Assembly: GCF_000496835.1 (NCBI RefSeq)
Contig: NZ_KI543238.1
Span: 139,984-203,983 of the forward strand
Direction of reading: 5' to 3'
Length of the DNA: 64,000 nt
Source: Thalassobacillus devorans MSP14
GTDB lineage: Bacteria > Bacillota > Bacilli > Bacillales > Halobacillaceae
Below the pieces are notes generated by a model, which made no database searches, was not told the origin of the DNA, and saw only the letters and a list, made by a program, of their open reading frames with translations. Position 1 is the first letter of the stretch. Each line of letters begins with the position of its first letter. Positions 42,315 to 49,961 of this stretch are shown here, in pieces. The translations under genes and the position numbers were made by a program.

Positions 42315-43712
42315 GTGGACAAAACACAAACAGAGGAAGAACCAATAAATAAAATTCCATTAATGATTGTACTCTTATCTGGTGCATTTGTCGCTATCTT
42401 GAACCAGACACTTTTAGCTACGGCTATTCCACATATAATGCAGGATTTGAACCTGGATGCGAATACCGCCCAGTGGCTGCAGACAATTTTTATGCTGGTA
42501 AACGGAATCATGATCCCGATCACAGCTTTTTTGATTGAACGATTTACAACCAGAGGGCTTTTTCTGACAGCCGTCGGTACCTTCGCACTCGGAACATTAG
42601 TATGCGCCATTGCTCCAAACTTCAGTATTCTATTATCTGGAAGGGTACTGCAGGCAGCGGGAGCAGGGATTATCATGCCGCTGATGCAGACCATCCTGTT
42701 CTTAGTTTTTCCAGTTGAAAAACGAGGTTCAGCAATGGGGATGTTCGGTCTTGTCATTGCATTCGCCCCTGCTATCGGTCCCACTTTGTCGGGTTACCTT
42801 GTTGATAATTTTCCATGGCGGAGTTTATTTTATGTCATTTTACCGATTGCCATCATCGATATCATTGTTGCTTATTTCATATTGAAAAACGTAACTAAGC
42901 GGACTTTCCCGAAAGTCGATGTATTATCCATTATCTTATCCACTATCGGTTTTGGCGGGATCCTATACGGATTCAGCGTGGCAGGAAGCGGCGGATGGCT
43001 CCATGCCGAGGTGCTGGGATCTCTGATCGTTGGAGCGGTAACGCTTATCATATTCATTTTGCGACAATTGAAGCTCGACCAGCCGATATTGGAATTCAGG
43101 ATTTTTAAAAATACGATTTTTACTCTCACGACGGGTATCGGGATGGTAGCGTTTATTGCGATGATCGGAGGGGCAGTAATCCTTCCGATATTGATGCAGG
43201 ATATGCTGGGGTTCACTGCACTGGAATCAGGTTTGATGCTTCTTCCCGGAGCAGTACTGATGGGGCTGATGAACCCAGTCACGGGCCGGCTTTTTGACCG
43301 GTTTGGCGCTCGCTGGCTTGCCATCATTGGATTGTCCATTCTGGTTATCACAACTTTCATGTTCTCCCGAATAACGCCGGAAACCACATTCGTTTACCTG
43401 GCAACTGTCAATGCGGCCCGTATGTTTAGTATTTCCATGATTATGATGCCTGTTACGACTGCAGGACTGAACCAGCTGCCGAACCAGCTTATGCCACACG
43501 GATCGGCGATGAATAATACGATGCGCCAGGTTGCCGGAGCAGTTGGCACAGCCTTGCTGGTGTCCGTGATGACAACGCAGGCTGAGCCTTCGGAAGGGGT
43601 TACCGGATTAATTCATGGAGTCAACGTTTCGTTTATAGTTGCTGGAATCATCGCGATCGTTGGTCTGGTTTTATCTTTCTTCATTAGGAACTCGCGGCCA
43701 GCTGCTGCCTGA
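42315..43712 (+). CDS. MFS multidrug exporter, DHA2 (EmrB/QacA) family
   Basis: A 465-residue membrane protein with the 14-span DHA2 layout. Near the N terminus is LSGAFVAILNQTLLATAIPH, then the antiporter motif C region (LQAAGAGIIMPLMQ; GLVIAFAPAIGPTLSGYLVD). It resembles LmrB-type exporters. I take GTG at 42315, 6 bases after AGAAGGA; the frame is open to 42252, which would overlap the promoter. No regulator gene lies next to it. The exported compound is unknown. Confidence 0.88.
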   Translation: MDKTQTEEEPINKIPLMIVLLSGAFVAILNQTLLATAIPHIMQDLNLDANTAQWLQTIFMLVNGIMIPITAFLIERFTTRGLFLTAVGTFALGTLVCAIAPNFSILLSGRVLQAAGAGIIMPLMQTILFLVFPVEKRGSAMGMFGLVIAFAPAIGPTLSGYLVDNFPWRSLFYVILPIAIIDIIVAYFILKNVTKRTFPKVDVLSIILSTIGFGGILYGFSVAGSGGWLHAEVLGSLIVGAVTLIIFILRQLKLDQPILEFRIFKNTIFTLTTGIGMVAFIAMIGGAVILPILMQDMLGFTALESGLMLLPGAVLMGLMNPVTGRLFDRFGARWLAIIGLSILVITTFMFSRITPETTFVYLATVNAARMFSISMIMMPVTTAGLNQLPNQLMPHGSAMNNTMRQVAGAVGTALLVSVMTTQAEPSEGVTGLIHGVNVSFIVAGIIAIVGLVLSFFIRNSRPAAA

Positions 43713-43719
43713 CTCTAGC

Positions 43720-43767
43720 TATAGGCGGAAACCTTCTTTAGGAAGATTTCCGCCTATATTGTTTTTG
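43720..43767 (+). terminator. MFS exporter terminator
   Basis: TATAGGCGGAAA and TTTCCGCCTATA form a long stem with an inner CTTC...GGAAG pair, followed by TTGTTTTTG. Confidence 0.9.
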
Positions 43768-43878
43768 TTTCCTGGTACCTTGCCCAGGCCGTGATTTAGA
43801 AGTTGCTGAACAGGCTTTTATCAGCTGGGTATAAACAAGACTTCAACATACTAATTAATAAGAAAGAGATGAGCGTTT

Positions 43879-44796
43879 ATGTCCAGACCAGTTACGTATA
43901 TCTTACTTTTTTTGATAATGATGATTTGGGGCTTCAATGTAATCGCGATAAAAATCCTGGTGGAGAATTTTGCGCCTGTAACCATTACTGCCTTCCGCAT
44001 TTTGCTTGCGGGTGTTGTCGTGATGCTGATTCTGGGCATCAAAAAAGAATTCCGGAGAGTGACCAGATCCCAGGTTGTCTATATCACAATCGGAGCATTG
44101 ACTGGTATTTTGGGTCACCACTTCTTTTTAGCGGTAGGGCTGACGGCTACCAACGCTTCTAATGCCGGGCTTATCCTCGGGTTGGTGCCACTTATGACGG
44201 CATTGGCTGCCATATTATTCTTGGGTGATAAATTGACCATGCTGAGATTAATCGGAATCCTGTCTGGGTTAATTGGTGTTTCTTTTATTGTTTTGAATGG
44301 TGAAGGAAGCTTAGGCAGCATCTCCCGTGGCGATTTCTACATTTTTCTTGCCGTTGTTACCCAGGCGGTCAGTTTCATTGCTATCAAACGGGCAACTGAA
44401 ACGATGGATGCCCGGCTGATGACGGGATGGATGCAAATTATAGGGGCATTTTTCTTGTTCGTGGTAAGTGCCCAGCTGGAACCTGACGGCCTCTCCTCAT
44501 TGACCACAGGCACTCCTGTTGTATGGATCGTGTTTTTAGCTTCGTCAATACTTGCCACAGGAATAGGCCATATGGTCTATAATAAGGCCATCCATCAGAT
44601 TGGTGCTGGTGAAACAGCTATTTTCATCAACCTTACCCCGTTTTTTTCATTGACTGGATCCTATCTGTTTTTAGGGGAAAGGATTATGGCGGAGCAGTTG
44701 TTCGGATTTTTATTTATTGTGACAGGAGTCGTGCTGGGAACAGGGGCTTTCGAGCAATCGATTCGGAAACATAAGAAGAAACGTATGGCAAGTTAA
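43879..44796 (+). CDS. EamA (DMT) family transporter
   Basis: A 305-residue membrane protein of ten spans made of two EamA repeats. The first repeat holds MMIWGFNVIAIKILVENFAP and FFLAVGLTATNASNAGLILG; the second ends in INLTPFFSLTGSYLFLGE. The tail is basic (KHKKKRMAS), as for the cytoplasmic end. It exports small metabolites or amino acids in known relatives; the substrate is unknown here. The binding site is modest (AAAGAG). Confidence 0.88.
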   Translation: MSRPVTYILLFLIMMIWGFNVIAIKILVENFAPVTITAFRILLAGVVVMLILGIKKEFRRVTRSQVVYITIGALTGILGHHFFLAVGLTATNASNAGLILGLVPLMTALAAILFLGDKLTMLRLIGILSGLIGVSFIVLNGEGSLGSISRGDFYIFLAVVTQAVSFIAIKRATETMDARLMTGWMQIIGAFFLFVVSAQLEPDGLSSLTTGTPVVWIVFLASSILATGIGHMVYNKAIHQIGAGETAIFINLTPFFSLTGSYLFLGERIMAEQLFGFLFIVTGVVLGTGAFEQSIRKHKKKRMAS

Positions 44797-44806
44797 ATAT
44801 AAACGA

Positions 44807-44860
44807 AAAAAATCGATTCATCTTCAAACGGAGGTGAATCGATTTTTATTTTTTTTCCTC
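44807..44860. terminator. Bidirectional terminator downstream of the EamA gene
   Basis: AAAAATCGATTCA pairs with TGAATCGATTTTT around 14 bases. T runs on both strands. The stop codon of the 56-residue minus-strand gene lies inside the right arm. Confidence 0.88.
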
Positions 44861-45016
44861 TTTTTTTTCAGCTTTATAAAGGAGAAAAAACGGGAGGAAA
44901 ACGAGGATAATGATAAAAAAGTAGAGAATCATTTGAGCAACCCAGTCTATCAATAGCAAAACTGCTATAAAAAAAGCGACAAGCATCACAAGCGGCAGAA
45001 TATATGCTATAACCAC
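44846..45016 (-). CDS. Small membrane protein of unknown function
   Basis: A 56-residue protein with two membrane spans: VIAYILPLVMLVAFFIAVLL and, after IDWVAQ, MILYFFIIILVFLPFFLLY. The tail is charged (KAEKKEEKK). GTG at 45016, 8 bases after GGGAGGG, is the likely start; the frame is open to an ATG at 45037. It is divergent from the germination operon, whose promoter lies upstream of both. I do not recognise the family. Small two-span proteins are encoded near some ger operons, so a link is possible but unproven. Confidence 0.65.
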   Translation of the reverse strand: MVIAYILPLVMLVAFFIAVLLLIDWVAQMILYFFIIILVFLPFFLLYKAEKKEEKK

Positions 45017-45060
45017 ACTGTTCCCTCCCTTTTCCATGTGAGCATTATCTTTCCCTGTCT

Positions 45061-45091
45061 GGTATAAACTATTCCATTTTGCAAAGTACTA
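45061..45091 (+). promoter_or_regulatory. Putative sigma-G promoter of the germination operon
   Basis: GGTATAA (45061-45067) and AGTACTA (45085-45091), 17 bases apart, resemble the forespore sigma-G elements GNATA and CATACTA (5 of 7 at the -10). No sigma-A promoter is better. Germination receptor operons are expressed late in the forespore by sigma-G in Bacillus. Confidence 0.5.
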
Positions 45092-45128
45092 TAGAGATGA
45101 ACGATTCGTGGCTATAAGGAGATTTCTC

Positions 45129-46622
45129 ATGTGGAAATGGAAAAAAGATAAAGGAAACGAATTCCCAAAACAAAATGAAACAGTCAAAGATGTGACCAAG
45201 AGCCTGGAACAGTCGAAGGATTTCATGGTCTACCCGCTTGATGGTAAGACGAAGTGCGTCCTTTCATATTTTGAAACCATGGTGGAGCCTAAAGTGTTAA
45301 ATCAACTGATCCTCCCTGCCTTAAAACAAAATGCTTTGCAATCGCTGGAGGAAATGAAAGATGTCATTCCAGTCGAGGGGCTGGCCATCACAGATGATGC
45401 CAACCTTTATCGGCAGCGGATGATGCAAGGTCATGTCATCATTCAAATGAAGGAGTACGACAAGAAATTTCTGACGATACCTGCTGTGATCGCTGAACAC
45501 CGAAAAGTCAGTATCCCTGAAGTAGAATTCAGTGTAGTTGGGCCGAAAGAAGCGTTTGTAGAATCGCTTGACACGAATATCAACCTGGTACGTAAACGGT
45601 TGACACTGCCACAGCTGACGGTCAAGGAATTGAACATCGGAAAAATGACAAAAACGCGTGTCGCTGTATTATATGTCGATGGCGTAGCGAATAAGGAAAA
45701 TATCAATACGGTCATGCAGCGGCTGAATGATATTGAATATGATCAGATCAATGATAGTTCCTATATCACACAAATGATCGCGGATAATTCCAATTCCCCA
45801 TTCCCCCAGCTGCTGGATACGGAACGGCCGGACCGCGTGACTGGTTCACTCGTGGAGGGGAAGGTTGTCATTATAGTGGATGGATCCCCCCATGCTTTAA
45901 GTTGTCCGACAACTATTGTCGAGTTTTTCTCTGCATCAGATGATTACTTTCTTCCCTGGCATCTTGCTTCAGGGTTTCGTTTGATCCGCTTATTCGCGGT
46001 GATTTTCTCAGTAATAAGCACACCGGTGTATGTAGCGATTTTAACCTATCACCATGAGATGATCCCACAAGATTTGTTAGCAACAATCGTGTCTTCCAGA
46101 GCAGATATACCGTTTCCACCGATATTGGAAGTAATCATTTTGGAACTGACCATCGAACTGCTCAGGGAAGCGGGAGCACGTCTTCCGACAAAGGTCGGTC
46201 AGACCATCGGTATCGTTGGTGGTATCGTTATCGGAACAGCAGCGGTCGAAGCAGGGTTGACCAGTAATGTGCTGCTGATTATCGTAGCATTGGGAGCCCT
46301 GGCTTCCTTTACAACGCCTGTCTATCAGATTGGCAATACCATCAGGCTCTTAAGGTTTCCATTTTTAATCGGTGCTCAAATGTGGGGACTTGTAGGGGTA
46401 TCGATTGTGATGGCGTTTTTTATCGCTCACTTGATTAAACTGAAATCGATCGGAAGACCTTTTTTTTCACCAATCTATCCGCTTCGGTTCCATGATTTGA
46501 AGGATGCTTTCATCCGCCTTCCGTTTAATAAACAATCCATGAGACCGATTCAGACAAGACCGGTGGACTCCGCCCGGTTCAACCAAAAAAGGGCGAACGA
46601 GAAGAGGGATGTAGATGAATGA
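45129..46622 (+). CDS. GerA-family spore germination receptor subunit A
   Basis: A 497-residue subunit of a nutrient germination receptor in the spore inner membrane. A soluble N-terminal region of about 260 residues precedes a membrane domain of four to five spans. Conserved membrane-region text includes ISTPVYVAILTYHHEMIPQD and LLREAGARLPTKVGQTIGIV. The basic C-terminal tail (SMRPIQTRPVDSARFNQKR) is usual. ATG at 45129 follows AAGGAG. It overlaps subunit B by 8 bases. Whether it is of the GerA, GerB or GerK line, and its nutrient, cannot be told. Confidence 0.93.
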   Translation: MWKWKKDKGNEFPKQNETVKDVTKSLEQSKDFMVYPLDGKTKCVLSYFETMVEPKVLNQLILPALKQNALQSLEEMKDVIPVEGLAITDDANLYRQRMMQGHVIIQMKEYDKKFLTIPAVIAEHRKVSIPEVEFSVVGPKEAFVESLDTNINLVRKRLTLPQLTVKELNIGKMTKTRVAVLYVDGVANKENINTVMQRLNDIEYDQINDSSYITQMIADNSNSPFPQLLDTERPDRVTGSLVEGKVVIIVDGSPHALSCPTTIVEFFSASDDYFLPWHLASGFRLIRLFAVIFSVISTPVYVAILTYHHEMIPQDLLATIVSSRADIPFPPILEVIILELTIELLREAGARLPTKVGQTIGIVGGIVIGTAAVEAGLTSNVLLIIVALGALASFTTPVYQIGNTIRLLRFPFLIGAQMWGLVGVSIVMAFFIAHLIKLKSIGRPFFSPIYPLRFHDLKDAFIRLPFNKQSMRPIQTRPVDSARFNQKRANEKRDVDE

Positions 46623-47724
46623 TGCTAAGGGAGGCTTTAATGTACCAGAAAACTTAATGGTCACTTCGACGATGACTTTCTTTTTAGTGCATTCCATGCA
46701 AGTGGGTGTCGGGATGCTCGGTTTCGAAAAGTATATCGCCGAAGGCGCGGGCTATGATGCCTGGATTTCTATTTTGGTGGCTGGTATTGCGGTACATCTG
46801 CTATTATGGATGATTTATCGGCTATTGCAGGACTGTGGCGGGGACCTGGTCTCTATCCATAACTTTTTGTTCGGTAAATACTTGGGCGGATTGCTGAACC
46901 TTGTATTCAGTGTTTACTTTCTTTTGCTAAGCCTGACTGTTTTACGGACATTTGTCGAAGTCATCCAGGTTTGGGTGTTTCCGCAATTGAATGTCTGGCT
47001 GTTTGCCTTAGTATACTTGCTGCTTGCCTATTATTTCGTTATTGGCGGACTTCGGGTCATAACCGGGATGTGCCTGTTAAGTGTTATGCTAGGGTTGCCT
47101 CTGTTATTCTTTAAATTTTTCCCCTTACAGATTGGAGATGTCAATAATCTCTATCCCATGATCGATGCATCCGTTTCTGAAATTCTTAGTTCAGCAAAAA
47201 CAAGTACTCTTAGTTTTCTAGGTTTTGAATTGCTTTTACTTTTTTATCCCTTTATCAAAGACCAGAAAGCTTCGAAGAAATGGGCTCACTTTGGAGTGTT
47301 CTATACGACGATGATTTACCTGGTCAGTGCGATTGTTGCTTTCATTTACTACAATGAAGATCAATTGCAGCATATCACATGGGCAACGATTTCATTATGG
47401 AAGATTGTCGACTTTCCATTTCTGCAACGGTTTGAATATATGGGAATCGGTTTGTGGGCTTATGTCGTTTTGCCGAATATTTGTCTGGGCTTATGGGCTG
47501 CCAGCCGGATTCCGAAGCGGATGTTCAAAATCAAACAAAAGTACGTGTTGTGGTTATACTTGGTTATTCTATTAGTTATATCCAGTTTGATCGACAATCG
47601 AAGGACGATAGATGCTCTGAATACATTTACGAACCAAGTTGGATTTTACTTCCTGCTTTATATTCCTGTGCTGTTTATATTGATGTTCATCATGAAAAAG
47701 GTGAGATACCGTCATGGAATTTAA
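46615..47724 (+). CDS. Spore germination permease (GerAB/GerKB family)
   Basis: A 369-residue membrane subunit of the APC transporter fold with ten spans. It opens NVPENLMVTSTMTFFLVHSM and shows GVGMLGFEKYIAEGAGYDAW in spans 1-2. B subunits bind the nutrient (amino acid) ligand in studied receptors. It overlaps subunit A by 8 bases and subunit C by 11. Confidence 0.92.
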   Translation: MNDAKGGFNVPENLMVTSTMTFFLVHSMQVGVGMLGFEKYIAEGAGYDAWISILVAGIAVHLLLWMIYRLLQDCGGDLVSIHNFLFGKYLGGLLNLVFSVYFLLLSLTVLRTFVEVIQVWVFPQLNVWLFALVYLLLAYYFVIGGLRVITGMCLLSVMLGLPLLFFKFFPLQIGDVNNLYPMIDASVSEILSSAKTSTLSFLGFELLLLFYPFIKDQKASKKWAHFGVFYTTMIYLVSAIVAFIYYNEDQLQHITWATISLWKIVDFPFLQRFEYMGIGLWAYVVLPNICLGLWAASRIPKRMFKIKQKYVLWLYLVILLVISSLIDNRRTIDALNTFTNQVGFYFLLYIPVLFILMFIMKKVRYRHGI

Positions 47725-48796
47725 AAAGCTATCGCCAATAATACTTGCTATAACTGTCTTCCTTACAGGATGTATCCCTCACCAAAGTGTAGAGGAAGTT
47801 TCTCTTGTAAGTCTCTCCGGGTGCGATTATGTGGATGAGGAGCTTACAGAATGCACGGTAGCTATCCCGCATTATGGCCGCAGTAAAGAAGAAGTGCCTA
47901 CTGAACAGTATTTATCCTATACAGCAAAAACGATGAAAGAGATTGACAATGGATTGGAAAGCAAGTCGCCCAGACCGATCCGGATGGGAAAACTTTCAGT
48001 TGCCCTATATGATGAAGATTTAGCAATAAAGGATTTGAGTGACATCATCGATATGCTGGCACGGGATCCTCATATTGGCAGGGATGTGCAGTTAGGTATC
48101 GTCGGCGGCAAAACTAAAAAAGTGATTGGAACGAAATATAGCGAAAATCAAACAACCGCCGACTACTTGCTGGGATTGGTGGAACAAAATGAACGGAATA
48201 TCTTTCCGAAAACCAACCTTCATAGATTTTTATACGCCTATTATGGGAGAGGGATTGATGGATACTTGCCTTACTTTTTGTGGGAAGAGGGGGAAGTGAG
48301 AATGGAGGGTCTTGCTTTATTCAAAGGTGGAAAATTTGTTCATTTAGTGACGAATGATGAAGTACTCACGTTCAAGATGATGGTGCAAAATTTCAACCAG
48401 GGAGTCCAGGCAATTGAACTGGACGGAGAGGAAGTTGCAATGGAAAATATCGGTTCAAAGGTAAAGTATAAGATTGAAGGAAATAAAGATAACCCTAAGT
48501 TTGTTATCTCTGTAAAAATGAATGGAGTCATCAGTGAAATTTCCGATTTAAATATATTAGAGACAAACAAACGTGTCAAAAAGATAGAAGCAGCATTTTC
48601 ATCTTTTTTTGAGAAGAAGAGTAAAAATATGGTTGCACAATTCCAGGAAAAAAACGTTGACCCACTGGGGTTGGGACATCTCCTTCATCACCGTAAAGGG
48701 GAGATTACACAAGAAGAATGGAACATGCGATATCCGGACGTGCCGGTGGATGTTCAAGTAACTGTCGATATTATCCAGACGGGGATTTCTTCCTAA
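47714..48796 (+). CDS. Ger(x)C family germination lipoprotein (subunit C)
   Basis: A 360-residue lipoprotein. The signal peptide MEFKKLSPIILAITVFLTGC ends at Cys20. VSLVSLSGCDYVDEE and the middle ARDPHIGRDVQLGIVGG segment, then a C-terminal domain rich in charged residues (RVKKIEAAFSSFFEKKSKN) match the GerC fold. It is the third gene of the A-B-C set. The next gene, a patatin, starts 19 bases later. Confidence 0.91.
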   Translation: MEFKKLSPIILAITVFLTGCIPHQSVEEVSLVSLSGCDYVDEELTECTVAIPHYGRSKEEVPTEQYLSYTAKTMKEIDNGLESKSPRPIRMGKLSVALYDEDLAIKDLSDIIDMLARDPHIGRDVQLGIVGGKTKKVIGTKYSENQTTADYLLGLVEQNERNIFPKTNLHRFLYAYYGRGIDGYLPYFLWEEGEVRMEGLALFKGGKFVHLVTNDEVLTFKMMVQNFNQGVQAIELDGEEVAMENIGSKVKYKIEGNKDNPKFVISVKMNGVISEISDLNILETNKRVKKIEAAFSSFFEKKSKNMVAQFQEKNVDPLGLGHLLHHRKGEITQEEWNMRYPDVPVDVQVTVDIIQTGISS

Positions 48797-48815
48797 TGAA
48801 TGATGGTGAAGACAA

Positions 48816-49724
48816 ATGAAAATTTTATGTATTGATGGCGGCGGCATACGCGGCGTCATGCCAATTGTTGTATTAAAGGCAATGGAAAAAGAGTTAGGGT
48901 GCTCAGTTGCTGAAAAATTTGATTTGATTGCCGGGACGAGTACTGGTTCTATTATAGCTGCTTCTGTCATGCTGCGTAAGGATATGGGCGAATTGCTGGA
49001 TTCCTATCAGAAATATGGGAAGAAGATTTTTATCAGGCAGGCTAAAGTGGGCTTGTTCAAAAGTGTCTACAGCGATCGTTATTTGCGTCGGCTGCTCAAA
49101 GAAGCGTTTGAAAATAAGAAGCTGGGCGAGATGGATGGCCCTTTGCTGATTCCTGCCGTCGATGTCACTCATGGCAAGCCCTATATTCATCGCTCTCATG
49201 CCATTGAAGCAGAAAATGATGATTTATCAATACCACTTTGGGATGCTGTCTTGTCTTCATGCTCAGCACCGATTTATTTTCCACCAAACAATGTTGACAA
49301 CGATTACTTGTCGATCGATGGTGGTCTATGGGCGAACAACCCTTCGCTCGTTTGTATTACAGAAGCTATCCATTATTTTAATAAGAGCTTAAAGGATATC
49401 CACATCCTATCAATTGGTACGGGGGATCAAAACATCGACTTTACCATCGATAACGATAAATTTTGGGGGATAAAAAAGTGGATGCCATTCCGCTTCCCTA
49501 CTATGAAAGTTACGCCAAAATTGTTGGATCTGGCATTGAATTTGTCCTCTGAATCTGTATCTTATCACTGCCAGCTTCTCTTGCAGGATAATTACCTGCG
49601 CATCAATGATAAACTTGATGGAGAGGTCCCTTTTGATGATGTAAAGTTCATCGAGGAGCTTATTAAACTCGGTGAACAGGTATATGAAAAAAACAGGGAA
49701 AAGATTTTAAAATTTATCGGGTAA
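48816..49724 (+). CDS. Patatin-like phospholipase
   Basis: A 302-residue patatin-fold lipid acyl hydrolase. The oxyanion motif is CIDGGGIRGVMP (Gly8-Gly13). The nucleophile Ser42 is in LIAGTSTGSIIAAS, and Asp168 of the Ser-Asp dyad is in YLSIDGGLWANNP. There is no signal peptide or membrane span, so it is cytoplasmic. It starts 19 bases after the GerC stop with a modest binding site (GGTGA) and no visible promoter or terminator between, so it may be the fourth gene of the germination operon. It resembles the patatin effectors of CBASS defence in size and motif layout, but no cyclase gene is present. Confidence 0.88.
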   Translation: MKILCIDGGGIRGVMPIVVLKAMEKELGCSVAEKFDLIAGTSTGSIIAASVMLRKDMGELLDSYQKYGKKIFIRQAKVGLFKSVYSDRYLRRLLKEAFENKKLGEMDGPLLIPAVDVTHGKPYIHRSHAIEAENDDLSIPLWDAVLSSCSAPIYFPPNNVDNDYLSIDGGLWANNPSLVCITEAIHYFNKSLKDIHILSIGTGDQNIDFTIDNDKFWGIKKWMPFRFPTMKVTPKLLDLALNLSSESVSYHCQLLLQDNYLRINDKLDGEVPFDDVKFIEELIKLGEQVYEKNREKILKFIG

Positions 49725-49795
49725 TAAAAGAAGCGATTGGCCGATTTTTCCTTAATGTAAAGGGGTATTTTTCCAATAGTAAAACCCTCAGGGAA

Positions 49796-49834
49796 CTTGA
49801 TAATTACGAATTTTCACATGTAACCGTTATCAAG
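49796..49834. repeat. Inverted repeat upstream of glgB
   Basis: CTTGATAA (49796-49803) and TTATCAAG (49827-49834) are perfect inverse complements 23 bases apart. It lies 40 bases before the predicted promoter and could be a regulator site. Confidence 0.45.
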
Positions 49835-49877
49835 ACACAATACGACAAAACATGTCAGAAAATTAGCATAAAAATAA

Positions 49878-49906
49878 TTGTAATCACGATAAGAACATTT
49901 TATGCT
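49878..49906 (+). promoter_or_regulatory. Promoter of the glycogen operon
   Basis: TTGTAA (49878-49883) and TATGCT (49901-49906) are 17 bases apart. A near-palindrome TACAAGT-TC-ACTTGTA at 49912-49927 covers the predicted transcription start and could be an operator. Confidence 0.45.
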
Positions 49907-49961
49907 AGTAATACAAGTTCACTTGTACGGGTTTAAAATCAACCAGAAGGGGAGTGGTAGA

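Noticed and set aside
48816-49724. CBASS or other anti-phage system around the patatin gene
   Set aside because: No nucleotidyltransferase, ubiquitin-like or sensor genes lie on either side; neighbours are germination and glycogen genes.
49725-49795. Terminator after the patatin gene
   Set aside because: Several GC-containing words and T runs were tried, but no arm pair makes a proper hairpin; the patatin transcript end is not visible.
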